Part shown: one piece after another, positions 46,347 to 55,086 of the stretch
How the letters are laid out: each line of letters opens with the position of its first letter
How positions within the stretch are numbered: the first letter of the stretch is position 1
From: Candidatus Pararuminococcus gallinarum
GTDB taxonomy: Bacteria; Bacillota; Clostridia; Oscillospirales; Ruminococcaceae
Reading direction: 5' to 3'
DNA length: 55,213 nt
NCBI GenBank assembly: GCA_904419775.1
Contig: CAJFSX010000010.1
Location: 1 to 55,213 of the forward strand
Notes under the pieces: model-generated
The model's input: only the letters and a program-made list of their open reading frames with translations
Told to the model about the DNA's origin: nothing
The model's database searches: none
Program-made: the position numbers and the translations under genes

Positions 46347-48524
46347 ATGAAACGACCGCTTGCTGTGTTGGGCTTTACCTATCTGATCACGCAGGCGGTC
46401 GCTTGCTATTTCTCCATGTCCGTCAATCTGGGATTGAGCCTGTGCTGTTTTGCCCTAGGTGCGGTGCTGTGGCTGAGCCGTCTGTTTGACGCCAAGCGGA
46501 CCCTGCTGCTTGTCCTCTTTACGGCGGCTCTCTCCACGGGAGCGCTGTTTTTACACCAGAGGATTGTCTATGCGCCAGCGGCAGCCATGGCTGGAATGGA
46601 ACCTCAGGTCACCGCCCATATTGTGGATACACCTGAGCGGTTGGCAGGTGGCGGCTACCGCTACACCATGGAAACCACGGATGTGGGGATAGAAGACGCA
46701 CCCCAGAGGGTGAAAATCCTGGTGGACGCTCAAAAGCCATTGGATGTTGATCTCTATGATACATTGCAGTTTAAAACTTCGCTGCGCTTGTTGGATCAGT
46801 ATAATTGGTCGGAAGAGATCTATTTGGGAGGCTATATTACCTCCGACATCATCTATACGCCGGTAGAAGATAAGCCGATCTCCTATTACTTTGTTAAGTT
46901 CCGGGAGGAGATGAATGAGGTGATCACATCCTCCTTGCCGGATGAGGAGGGCGGGCTTGTCAGCGCTATGGTCACCGGTGACCGAAGTCTGGTGAAGGAA
47001 ACCGGCGTCTACGATCTTTTTACCCGAACCGGTGTGACCCATTACATCGCCATCTCCGGGCTGCATATGTCTATTTTAGGCGCAATGGCTCTCTATCTTC
47101 TGAGAAAGCTCAAATTCTTACCCCATTTTCTGCCTTATTTATTGGCGTCCGTTTTTGTACTGCTCTATATGGCGGTGTTGGGATTTGCCCCTTCGGCTAC
47201 CCGTTCCGGCATTATGCTTATTGTATTTTATCTGGCGCGGGCCATCGGCAGAAAATCGGATTCCCTTAACTCCCTGGGACTGGCCCTGTTTTTGATTGCG
47301 GTTTCCAACCCTTTCGCGGCCTCCAGCGTGAGCCTACAGCTTTCCGCCGCCGCTACCCTGGCCATGCTGACTCTGGCGCCAAAGGTCAGTGCCTTTTTCT
47401 TGCATCTGCATCCAGTGTTTCGGAAATACTGGTTTTTCCGTTGGGCCCTTGACCTGCTGGGAATGTCGATAGGCGTTACGGTATTTCTCATGCCGCTGAC
47501 ACTGTTATATTTCGGAAATGTTTCGTTCATCAGTCCCTTGGCTACCCTTGTACTCAGCCCTTTGATGCCGGTGATGATTGTTGGCGGCTTTTTTACCGCC
47601 CTTGTGGGCATGGCACTTCCTTGGGCGGCCGCACCTTTTGCATTCTTTGCCGGAATTGCGGCAAAGGTATCAATCGGCATTGTTTCATTTTTTGCCAAGT
47701 TTGATTTCCTCTCCCTTACAGATGACGCTCCTTTTGTAGGAATTTGGATGATTTTCGCTGTTTTGATTATGACCGGATGTTATCTGGGCAGGAATAACGG
47801 CCTGCGGCTTCAGCTGGGCGCACTCCTTTGCGCCGCTCTATTTCTGGTAGGCGCTCTTTCCCATACGGTGCTGATGAATGGAGTGACCTCCCTGCAGGTC
47901 TACGGCGGAGAGAGTGCGCCCTATTTGGTGGCAGATTTCCCCCAGGGGAAGATGGTCATGCCGCTGTATGAACCGACAGGGGAGATCAGCTTTCCGGTAA
48001 CGGATGAGAAAATCTCACTTCTCTATGTCAAGGGTGATTATACCCGGTATGAATCGGTGTTTGACCAGTATGAAATCGACGCTGTGGTAGTTCCCGACAC
48101 CACTCCCGTGGAACAGCTCACCGCAATGCTGCCGGAGGGTTGTAAGATTTATCCTCTTGGCAGCATGAAGGCGAAAATTGGAGACGCCACGGTGGAGACG
48201 TTGGCCTACACCGATGGAACAGCCACCACCATCCGCACTGGGGATTTTTCGCTGCTCCTCACCGATGGGGAGGTGGATGCGGCTATGCTGCCGCTGCAAA
48301 GGACAGCAGCTGATGTATGGGTGGCCAATGGAAATTGTGAAAATCCCCAGATAATTGCCGCAAGTTATGGAATTGCCGTGGAGGGAGAAAAGCAGCGGAT
48401 CATCCAGAATGCCATGCTGTCCCAGGGAGCGGAAACGGCGACGTTTGACCACTGTGAACGCATCGATATCCTGACCAGGGGCGGGGAGGATATCAAGGTT
48501 TTGGAACGGGGCGGTTTGGTGTGA
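46347..48524 (+). CDS. comEC: ComEC/Rec2-type competence protein with degenerate MBL domain
   Basis: A 725-residue membrane protein of the DNA-uptake channel family. N-terminal helices and an OB-like domain (about 85-165) are followed by the Competence domain with many helices (HYIAISGLHMSILGAMALYL, GFAPSATRSGIMLIVFYLAR). The C-terminal 210 residues align in order with the usual metallo-beta-lactamase-like domain, but the family motifs are replaced: a YGGESA-type sequence stands at the GQGDA position (about 517-523), and LLYVKGDYTRY at the THPHADH position (about 558-568). The start is ATG 46347 after GGAGG. No other com genes are in the window. Confidence 0.88.
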   Translation: MKRPLAVLGFTYLITQAVACYFSMSVNLGLSLCCFALGAVLWLSRLFDAKRTLLLVLFTAALSTGALFLHQRIVYAPAAAMAGMEPQVTAHIVDTPERLAGGGYRYTMETTDVGIEDAPQRVKILVDAQKPLDVDLYDTLQFKTSLRLLDQYNWSEEIYLGGYITSDIIYTPVEDKPISYYFVKFREEMNEVITSSLPDEEGGLVSAMVTGDRSLVKETGVYDLFTRTGVTHYIAISGLHMSILGAMALYLLRKLKFLPHFLPYLLASVFVLLYMAVLGFAPSATRSGIMLIVFYLARAIGRKSDSLNSLGLALFLIAVSNPFAASSVSLQLSAAATLAMLTLAPKVSAFFLHLHPVFRKYWFFRWALDLLGMSIGVTVFLMPLTLLYFGNVSFISPLATLVLSPLMPVMIVGGFFTALVGMALPWAAAPFAFFAGIAAKVSIGIVSFFAKFDFLSLTDDAPFVGIWMIFAVLIMTGCYLGRNNGLRLQLGALLCAALFLVGALSHTVLMNGVTSLQVYGGESAPYLVADFPQGKMVMPLYEPTGEISFPVTDEKISLLYVKGDYTRYESVFDQYEIDAVVVPDTTPVEQLTAMLPEGCKIYPLGSMKAKIGDATVETLAYTDGTATTIRTGDFSLLLTDGEVDAAMLPLQRTAADVWVANGNCENPQIIAASYGIAVEGEKQRIIQNAMLSQGAETATFDHCERIDILTRGGEDIKVLERGGLV

Positions 48525-48546
48525 TATTTCGGAAGGGAGGAAAAAG

Positions 48547-49599
48547 ATGATATTGACAAAAGAAAGCGACATAGGATCTCATATCAAAAAGGAGCCTCTC
48601 TGCCGAGTGTATTATATTTATGGAGAGGAAGCTTATCTGAAAGATCTATGTGTCCGCCGGCTCCGTCGCCGGGCGGTGACCAAGGGTCAGGAGGCTTTTA
48701 ATTTCCACCGTTTTTCTGGAAAGGGGCTGTCCATGGACGAATTAGAGCAGGCTATTGCCACCCTGCCCTTTCTCAGTGAGAAAAACTGTGTTTTGGTGGA
48801 AGATGTGGAGCTGGACAAACTGGCCAAACCGGATATGGAGCGGCTGAAAGCAATCCTCTCGGACCTTCCGCCGGATACGGTGTTGATCTTCTCCATGATG
48901 AATGTAGAGGGCGGACCTAAAAAATCTGCCAAACACAAAGCAATTGTAGATTTAGCTGCAAAAAATGGGTGTGTTTGCTGCTTTGAGAAGAGAAAAAGCG
49001 GGGATTTGATCCGGTTTGTGAGAGAACGGATCCAAAGCCGGGGATGTGAGATATCTCCCCAGAACGCCGCGCTTTTGGTAGAGCGGGTGGGGGAGGATAT
49101 GACCACCTTGGCCACAGAGGTCAGAAAACTGACCGCTTACCAGCAAAAAGGGGAAATTACCCGGCAGATCATCGAAAAACTGACCGCCAAACAGCTCGAG
49201 GCATCGGTGTTTGAACTATCCCGTGCCATTGTGGCCAACAATGTTCCCAATGCTATCGAGATCCTTCATGAGCTTTTCGATCTGAAGGAGGAACCGGTCA
49301 ACATTTGTGGAGTCCTTTCCATGGCTTTTGTGGATCTCTACCGAGCCAAGGTGGCGGTGGTCAACCGAAAGAGCCAGAAGGATATCCTGGAGAAGTTTGA
49401 CTATAAGGGCAGGGACTTTCGCGTGAGAAACGCCCTGCGGGATTCTGACCGGTTTTCAAAGGCGGTACTCTATCAGATCCTGCAGATTCTCAGCCGGACC
49501 GATGAGAAGCTTAAAAGCGCAAAAGGAGACCGGAATATTATGCTGGAGCAGGCGGTGATGGAGATTTTCTTCTGCCGTCAAAGGGAGAGAAAAATTTGA
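48547..49599 (+). CDS. holA: DNA polymerase III subunit delta
   Basis: Clamp-loader subunit that opens the sliding clamp. 350 residues. The family opening YYIYGEEAYLKDLCVRRL is followed by the ATPase-like core without a functional P-loop and the C-terminal collar domain (from about 215). ATG 48547 after GGGAGG. The gene follows comEC as in many Bacillota (comEC-holA). Its stop overlaps the next start (TTGA). Confidence 0.94.
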   Translation: MILTKESDIGSHIKKEPLCRVYYIYGEEAYLKDLCVRRLRRRAVTKGQEAFNFHRFSGKGLSMDELEQAIATLPFLSEKNCVLVEDVELDKLAKPDMERLKAILSDLPPDTVLIFSMMNVEGGPKKSAKHKAIVDLAAKNGCVCCFEKRKSGDLIRFVRERIQSRGCEISPQNAALLVERVGEDMTTLATEVRKLTAYQQKGEITRQIIEKLTAKQLEASVFELSRAIVANNVPNAIEILHELFDLKEEPVNICGVLSMAFVDLYRAKVAVVNRKSQKDILEKFDYKGRDFRVRNALRDSDRFSKAVLYQILQILSRTDEKLKSAKGDRNIMLEQAVMEIFFCRQRERKI

Positions 49600-50189
49600 T
49601 TAAAATTAAAGAAACGGTGGTTGTTGAGGGAAAGTATGATAAAATAAAGTTAGACTCTATTCTAGACGCCACCGTTATCGCTGTAGATGGATTTCGCATT
49701 TTTACCGATAAGGAAACCCTGTCCCTGTTGCGTGCCTTAGCGGATAAAACAGGACTTCTCATCCTGACTGATTCAGATGTGGCGGGGTTTAAAATCCGCC
49801 ATTATATTGCGGGAGCAGTGGGGCCTGGAAAGGTCAAGCACGCCTATATTTCTGATATTTTCGGCAAGGAGAGCCGGAAGGAAAAGCCCTCCAAAGAGGG
49901 AAAGCTGGGGGTGGAAGGGGTTCCAAAGGAGGAGATTCTGCGGGCGCTGGACCGAGCGGGCGTTTTTTGTGAAGAAGGACAGAAGCCGGAGAAGAATCAA
50001 CGCCCCATCACCAAAGCGGATTTTTTCGAAGATGGTATCACCGGCGGCCCAGGAAGTGCTAGGCTGCGACAGAAGATCATCGAGAATCTTCATCTGCCAG
50101 AACATTTGTCGGCCAATGCACTCTTATCGGTGCTCAACGCACTGATGGACTATGAAGCATATCAAGAGCTTCTTGAGAAAGTGAAATAA
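49596..50189 (+). CDS. rnmV: Ribonuclease M5 (Toprim, DUF4093)
   Basis: A 197-residue Toprim nuclease that matures 5S rRNA. Toprim motifs are VVEGKYDK (Glu10) and ILTDSDVAGFKIR (Asp59, Asp61 region). The C-terminal DUF4093 part follows (ITKADFFEDG...). TTG start overlaps the holA stop, so translation is coupled. The usual neighbour ksgA is absent here; otherwise normal in length and motif. Confidence 0.9.
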   Translation: MIKIKETVVVEGKYDKIKLDSILDATVIAVDGFRIFTDKETLSLLRALADKTGLLILTDSDVAGFKIRHYIAGAVGPGKVKHAYISDIFGKESRKEKPSKEGKLGVEGVPKEEILRALDRAGVFCEEGQKPEKNQRPITKADFFEDGITGGPGSARLRQKIIENLHLPEHLSANALLSVLNALMDYEAYQELLEKVK

Positions 50190-50213
50190 TCATAAAACAA
50201 AGGAGGGAATAAG

Positions 50214-51554
50214 ATGCAGCCAGATAGTTTGCTTTATATTTATCTGTTTTTGCCATTTTGCCTGGTGGTCTATTATCTGATCCCCCAAAAGGGAAAAAAC
50301 ACGGTATTGTTGCTATTGTCTCTGGTGGTCTTTCTCTCCCTGGATATTGTATTTACCCCCTTGTTAATCGCTTCCTGCCTGATTGATTTTGTGGCAGGAT
50401 GGGTGATCGAACACAACCGGGATAAAAATATACTTTGCCGATTTATCCTCTGTGTGGCTGCGGCCAAGGACTTAGCTACCGTTGCTGTCATGGTGGTTTA
50501 CCGCGACTTTTTTGGCTTTGTTCTGCCATTGGGATCTATTGTTGTAAGCCTATTATCTCTCAGCTATGTTTATGATATTTATCGTTGCAAGGCCAAAGCC
50601 CAAAGAAATCCCGTCAATATGCTTACCTATACCATGATGTTTCCCCGTCTGTATTACGGTCCGTTGACCAGGTATGGGCAGATGGAATATGATCTAAACT
50701 ACCGGCGGGCGTCCTTGTCCCTGCTGTGTGACGGATTGATCCAGTTTATTCAGGGCCTTGCCAAGAAGGTGCTGATCGCTGATGGAATCACCCGGGTGCT
50801 GGATATGATTGTCCGGCTGCCGGACTATAATCAAAGCATTCTTTCCTGCTGGATCTATTTCCTTGCCAGGGTCATGTGGATATACTTTTTCTACTGTGGC
50901 TATCTGGAGATGGGGGCAGGACTGTGTATGGTGTTTGGATTTAATGTCCGATCCGGCTTTCACCATCCCTATATGGCCAAAAGCATTGGAAGCTTTTTGA
51001 GCCGCTTTAACAACAGCCTTCAGGAATATGTGGAACGTTATTTTTACGATCCGCTTTCTGCACGGATACGGGTACGGTGGATGAAACCTCTGGCAGTTTT
51101 CCTGTCGCTGCTCATCATCTGCCTGTTCTACCGAGCCAGTGTCAACATGATTCTGGGAGCGCTGCTGCTCACCCTTGTTTTATGCTTGGAACAACGAAGC
51201 CGGTCTGATTCCCGGCGCTTTCACGTCCCTTCTATCCTAGCCCATTTAGGAGTCATTGCTGTCTTAGGACTTTTCATGATCTTGGTAGTAACCGAGTCCC
51301 CTGCCGAGGCATGGAGCCTGCTTTTACACATGTTTGGGCTGCATGTGGGAGGAATGGAACTATATAATCAGCAGATCATCTATATATTGACCACCAATTA
51401 TGTATCGCTGATTGTGGGAGTGATTTTCTGCACCGATATTTTTGCAAGGTTAGCTTCAAAATTTTCTAGCTCTAAAAGTTATCTGGTGAATCTGGCTATT
51501 ATTATTGTTAATGTGCTAATATTGGTAGTGACAACGTCGTATCTGATTGGTTAG
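50214..51554 (+). CDS. MBOAT family protein lacking catalytic histidines
   Basis: A 446-residue polytopic membrane protein aligning through its length with AlgI/DltB-type O-acyltransferases: MMFPRLYYGPLTRYG, the FFYCGYLEMGAGL helix and SIGSFLSRFNNSLQEYV. The family motif RRWHISLS reads SRFNNSLQ (Asn266 at the His), and the essential WHG histidine motif reads CLFYRASV (Tyr306 at the His). About ten transmembrane helices are present and the frame is intact. Acyltransferase activity is therefore doubtful. ATG 50214 after AAGGAGGG. It overlaps upstream of the DHHW partner gene's ribosome site, so the two form a unit. Confidence 0.88.
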   Translation: MQPDSLLYIYLFLPFCLVVYYLIPQKGKNTVLLLLSLVVFLSLDIVFTPLLIASCLIDFVAGWVIEHNRDKNILCRFILCVAAAKDLATVAVMVVYRDFFGFVLPLGSIVVSLLSLSYVYDIYRCKAKAQRNPVNMLTYTMMFPRLYYGPLTRYGQMEYDLNYRRASLSLLCDGLIQFIQGLAKKVLIADGITRVLDMIVRLPDYNQSILSCWIYFLARVMWIYFFYCGYLEMGAGLCMVFGFNVRSGFHHPYMAKSIGSFLSRFNNSLQEYVERYFYDPLSARIRVRWMKPLAVFLSLLIICLFYRASVNMILGALLLTLVLCLEQRSRSDSRRFHVPSILAHLGVIAVLGLFMILVVTESPAEAWSLLLHMFGLHVGGMELYNQQIIYILTTNYVSLIVGVIFCTDIFARLASKFSSSKSYLVNLAIIIVNVLILVVTTSYLIG

Positions 51555-51582
51555 AAATAGGGGGAGAAAAGGCGGTGATCCA

Positions 51583-52692
51583 ATGAAACCAAAGAGAATA
51601 GCAGCCATTATCCTGCTACTGATGATGTTTGTCCTTCCACTCTATGTAGTGCTGGGGGCTCCTCAATTTTGGCAGGATCTGCCTGTTCCTACCTGGAAAA
51701 CCTTGCAAAACCACACCTACATGGAACAGTTGAATAACTATGTCAGTGGACAGTTTGCGCAAAACAGGACACTGACCGGTATGCAGTCCACTCTGAAATA
51801 TTATACCGGAGTAAGGGAAGAAAACGGTATTTTTATCGGTGACAACAAGCTGATTAAAAATCTAGAAGAACCAGAGGAGGAGAAGCTGGAGGCCAATATC
51901 AGTGCGGTGAATCAGCTTGCTGCGTCTCGTTCCGGAGATGTTTTTCTGGTGCTAATTCCCACTTCTGTGGTTATTAATCAGGAAGAAATTCCTCAATACG
52001 CTACCAATGTAAATCAAAGGGATATTATTGACAGGGTATATAATCAGGTGGGGGAAAATGCCAGGACCATTGACGCCTATTCTGCCCTTTTTGAAAAGCG
52101 CGAGGAGTATCTGTATTATCGCACCGATGACCGGCTGACCATTAGCGGCGCTTATGAGGTGTATAGCGCGATGATTGACAAAATGGGCCATTACAAGCGT
52201 ACTATTGACGCCTTTGATGTTGAACACGCCCGTTCCGATTATTATGGGCCCCTTTATCCCATGACCTATTTCAAAAATGTGGAACCAGACCGTCTTAGTT
52301 TTTATCATTACACAAAATATGATCGGGAATTCCAGGTCAAGGTCTATGGTTCGGGAGAGGTTGTGGAAAGTGATTCCCCCTATTTAACCCGATGGCTGTA
52401 TACGGATAATCCCGATATGGTCTATCTAGGCGCCGGCCAGATTATGACGGAAATTCATGTAGAAGAAAGCCCTTATGAGGAAAAGCTTCTGCTGTTGGGC
52501 GACGACAATGCCTATAAGTTGGGAGAGTTCCTACAACTGCATTTTCAGGATATTACCATTGTCAACACCGCCCGGATTGCAGAGCTTCCGCAGGAGATTG
52601 ACCTGGAGGAATACGACAAAATTGTCATGGCATTTGATGTGGATACCTTTACACATACCTATCAGCCCTTTGATATGGGCGGCTTGGAGTAG
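51583..52692 (+). CDS. DHHW/AlgX-like protein with degenerate active site
   Basis: A 369-residue exported or membrane-anchored protein (one hydrophobic helix about 6-25) of the DHHW family that normally partners MBOAT acyltransferases. The family box RTDHHWTSLGAYY reads RTDDRLTISGAYE (182-185 is DDRL), and the later DSYAN serine box reads GDDNAY (306-311), so the Asp-His and Ser catalytic residues are lost. The rest of the fold is well conserved. Start ATG 51583 (AAGGCGGTGA upstream); the longer frame to 51547 overlaps the MBOAT gene. No terminator is obvious. Confidence 0.85.
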   Translation: MKPKRIAAIILLLMMFVLPLYVVLGAPQFWQDLPVPTWKTLQNHTYMEQLNNYVSGQFAQNRTLTGMQSTLKYYTGVREENGIFIGDNKLIKNLEEPEEEKLEANISAVNQLAASRSGDVFLVLIPTSVVINQEEIPQYATNVNQRDIIDRVYNQVGENARTIDAYSALFEKREEYLYYRTDDRLTISGAYEVYSAMIDKMGHYKRTIDAFDVEHARSDYYGPLYPMTYFKNVEPDRLSFYHYTKYDREFQVKVYGSGEVVESDSPYLTRWLYTDNPDMVYLGAGQIMTEIHVEESPYEEKLLLLGDDNAYKLGEFLQLHFQDITIVNTARIAELPQEIDLEEYDKIVMAFDVDTFTHTYQPFDMGGLE

Positions 52693-52734
52693 ACTGAATT
52701 GTAATTTTGAATAGAGAAATCGAGAAGGCCGTCA

Positions 52735-52763
52735 TTGACAATTGAGGCGGCTGTGGGTATAAT
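52735..52763 (+). promoter_or_regulatory. Consensus promoter of tRNA-Leu
   Basis: Perfect TTGACA (52735-52740), 17-base spacer, perfect TATAAT (52758-52763), 26 bases before the tRNA. Confidence 0.93.
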
Positions 52764-52789
52764 AAAAAGGCGGTTATACCGCAAGAAGG

Positions 52790-52876
52790 GCCGCAGTGGC
52801 GGAATCGGCAGACGCAAGGGACTTAAAATCCCTCGCTGGCAACAGCGTGACAGTTCAAGTCTGTTCTGCGGCACCA
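52790..52876 (+). tRNA. tRNA-Leu (anticodon TAA)
   Basis: An 87-base class II tRNA. Acceptor arm GCCGCAG / CTGCGGC with discriminator A and encoded CCA. The anticodon stem AGGGA / TCCCT encloses loop CTTAAAA, anticodon TAA at 52824-52826, reading UUA. A long variable arm (CTGGCAACAGC region) and GTTCAAGTC T-loop fit leucine. Confidence 0.97.
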
Positions 52877-52917
52877 GCTCGCTGCAAGCGATATGAAGCT
52901 TGCAGCGAGCTTTTTTA
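52877..52917 (+). terminator. Terminator after tRNA-Leu
   Basis: Fourteen-base-pair stem (52876-52889 with 52898-52911), 8-base loop, six T. Confidence 0.95.
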
Positions 52918-52924
52918 TCTTTCG

Positions 52925-52948
52925 GATGATTCCCAAGATGATTCCCAA
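52925..52948. repeat. Tandem 12-bp repeat downstream of tRNA-Leu
   Basis: GATGATTCCCAA occurs twice head to tail (52925-52936 and 52937-52948). It lies 50 bases past the tRNA 3' end and just before an orphan hairpin. It may be a trace of an integration event; unproven. Confidence 0.7.
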
Positions 52949-52957
52949 ACTGATACA

Positions 52958-52987
52958 CCCCACCATTGCGCTAGTGCAATGGCGGGG
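52958..52987. terminator. Orphan hairpin downstream of tRNA-Leu
   Basis: CCCCACCATTGC / GCAATGGCGGGG with one mismatch and a 6-base loop. No gene ends here on either strand, so its parent gene is missing or the hairpin has another role. Confidence 0.55.
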
Positions 52988-53050
52988 TTCTATCTTGTAA
53001 CTACCTTTTGGGGAAAGAGACAAAAAAGTTGAAGAAATGGACTTTGCTTC

Positions 53051-53079
53051 TTTACGTTAACAGGTAAAAATGCTATAAT
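53051..53079 (+). promoter_or_regulatory. Promoter of the paaK-ACT operon
   Basis: TTTACG (53051-53056), 17-base spacer, TATAAT (53074-53079) with an extended TG (TGCTATAAT). The 5' leader of about 140 bases has no recognised riboswitch. Confidence 0.65.
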
Positions 53080-53221
53080 AAAACAAACAAAAAGAGGGAA
53101 TAACCCGTTAAAAACACATTCTGTACGATCAATGTGCAGATAGAGTTGGCTCGCGCATAAAATTAAGATGCAGCTGTGCCGGCGGATGGGTTTCAGAGAT
53201 TAACAGAAAGGAAAGTTTAAC

Positions 53222-54523
53222 ATGGAAAACTATTACCAGCCTGAGATGGAATGTGCATCTCGGGAACAGATTAGGGCTTGGCAGGATGAGCGGCTGGTGA
53301 ATACGGTCCATCGTGTGTACAAAAATGTACCGTATTACCGGAATTTGATGGAGAAAAAGGGGGTTACTCCTGACGATATCAAATCGGTTGATGATCTGCA
53401 CAAACTGCCTTTCCTGACAAAAGATGATCTGCGGGATGCTTATCCTTACGGATTACTGGCGACACCTTTGCACGATTGTGTGCGTATCCAGTCTACCAGT
53501 GGAACGACAGGACGCCGGGTAGTAGCTTTCTATACCCAACACGATATCGATCTGTGGGATGAATGCTGTGCCCGTGCCATTGTGGCGGCCGGCGGTATAA
53601 AGGACGATGTTGTCCATGTCTGCTATGGCTATGGATTGTTCACCGGTGGTCCTGGCCTCAATGGCGGTTCCCATAAAGTAGGCTCTTTGACCCTTCCTAT
53701 GTCTTCCGGTAATACAGAGCGGCAGATCCAATTTATGTGTGATCTTGGCTCTACAATCCTCTGCTGTACCCCTTCTTATGCGGCTTATTTGGCTGAAAGC
53801 ATTATAGAGCGGGGTCTGAGAGACAAGATTAAGCTTAAAGCCGGCATCTTCGGAGCAGAAGCTTGGAGCGAGGAAATGCGCCATGATATTGAAGAAAAAT
53901 TGGGTATTAAGGCCTATGACATCTATGGTTTGACAGAAATCTCTGGACCGGGTGTTTCCTTTGAGTGCAGTGAACAAACGGGCATGCATATCAATGAGGA
54001 CCACTTTATCGCGGAGATCATCGACCCGGTTACCGGTGAGGTACTGCCGGAGGGCGAGAAAGGGGAGCTGGTCTTCACCAGTATTACCAAAGAAGCATTC
54101 CCGCTTATCCGCTATCGGACGAGAGACATCTGCGTTCTCTCCCGGAAAAAATGCTCCTGCGGCCGAACCTTTGTCAAGATGAGTAAGCCCATGGGACGCA
54201 GCGACGATATGCTGATTGTCAAAGGCGTCAATGTCTTCCCGTCCCAGATTGAGACGGTTCTGCTCAACAAGGGCTACCCGGCCAACTATCAGATTATTGT
54301 CAGCCGTGAAAACAACAGCGACCGTCTGGAAGTCCAGGTGGAGATGACACCGGAAATGTTCTCCGACGCCTTGTCTCAGGTATCCGCTCGGGAGAAAGAA
54401 CTGGTTGAAGCCCTGAAAGCCATGCTTGGTATCTATGCGGTTGTTAAGCTTGTTGCCCCGAAATCCATTACCCGTAGTGAAGGTAAAGCAGTTCGGATTA
54501 TCGACAAGCGGAAACTCTATTAA
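53222..54523 (+). CDS. paaK: Phenylacetate-CoA ligase family protein
   Basis: A 433-residue AMP-forming acyl-CoA ligase of the PaaK family. The ATP loop is STSGTTGRR (91-99); IYGLTEISGPGVSFEC and YRTRDIC (Asp near 303) follow, and the C-terminal lid is present. In anaerobes such ligases activate aryl acids (phenylacetate, indoleacetate) made by 2-oxoacid oxidoreductases, but iorAB is not seen nearby. Substrate not determined. AAAGGAAAG ribosome site. The next gene is a double-ACT regulator, a conserved pairing. Confidence 0.92.
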   Translation: MENYYQPEMECASREQIRAWQDERLVNTVHRVYKNVPYYRNLMEKKGVTPDDIKSVDDLHKLPFLTKDDLRDAYPYGLLATPLHDCVRIQSTSGTTGRRVVAFYTQHDIDLWDECCARAIVAAGGIKDDVVHVCYGYGLFTGGPGLNGGSHKVGSLTLPMSSGNTERQIQFMCDLGSTILCCTPSYAAYLAESIIERGLRDKIKLKAGIFGAEAWSEEMRHDIEEKLGIKAYDIYGLTEISGPGVSFECSEQTGMHINEDHFIAEIIDPVTGEVLPEGEKGELVFTSITKEAFPLIRYRTRDICVLSRKKCSCGRTFVKMSKPMGRSDDMLIVKGVNVFPSQIETVLLNKGYPANYQIIVSRENNSDRLEVQVEMTPEMFSDALSQVSAREKELVEALKAMLGIYAVVKLVAPKSITRSEGKAVRIIDKRKLY

Positions 54524-54541
54524 TCGAAAGGAGCAATTGCT

Positions 54542-54979
54542 ATGACAGTGAAACAAATCTCCGTGTTTTTGGAGAATAAACCTGGCCAACTGGCAGAATT
54601 TACAAAGCTTCTGGAGAAAAATGAAATTGATATGCGGGCAATGTCCTTGGCTGACGCAGAGGACTTCGGCATTCTGAGAATCATTGTGGATGATTCCTAT
54701 AAAACTGTCTGTGTGCTGAAAGATGCCGGTTATGTTTGCTCCATTACACCGGTTTTGGCGGTGGAAATTCCCGACAAGCCGGGCAGCCTTGTCAAGGTGT
54801 TGGATATTCTGGGAGAAAACGGCATCAACCTGGAGTATACCTACGCGTTTATTACCCGCAAAAAGGACGTAGCTTATATGATCCTGCGGGTGACAGACAA
54901 CGAAAAAGCGGGAGATGTGCTGAGCAAAAACGGGATAAGGATTTATTGCCAGCACGAAATTTCCGAGTTGTTTGATTAA
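54542..54979 (+). CDS. Tandem ACT domain protein
   Basis: A 145-residue protein of two ACT domains (about 1-68, starting KQISVFLENKPGQLAEF, and 70-142, starting AVEIPDKPGSLVKVL). Likely an amino-acid sensing regulator of the ligase next to it, since this pairing is conserved. ATG follows AAAGGAG, 18 bases after paaK. Ligand unknown, possibly an aromatic amino acid (inference). Confidence 0.92.
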   Translation: MTVKQISVFLENKPGQLAEFTKLLEKNEIDMRAMSLADAEDFGILRIIVDDSYKTVCVLKDAGYVCSITPVLAVEIPDKPGSLVKVLDILGENGINLEYTYAFITRKKDVAYMILRVTDNEKAGDVLSKNGIRIYCQHEISELFD

Positions 54980-55006
54980 AAGAAAAATACATTTCTTGTG
55001 ATCACC

Positions 55007-55048
55007 AAAAGAAGATCGGCCTCCTATTGCGGAGGCCGATCTTCTTTT
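55007..55048. terminator. Bidirectional terminator, 18-bp perfect stem
   Basis: AAAAGAAGATCGGCCTCC (55007-55024) pairs exactly with 55031-55048 around a 6-base loop, with T tracts on both strands. It separates the ACT gene from the minus-strand surface-protein gene. Confidence 0.95.
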
Positions 55049-55086
55049 ATACTGTATGAAAAATATGATAGATCTTTTAACTAGAA

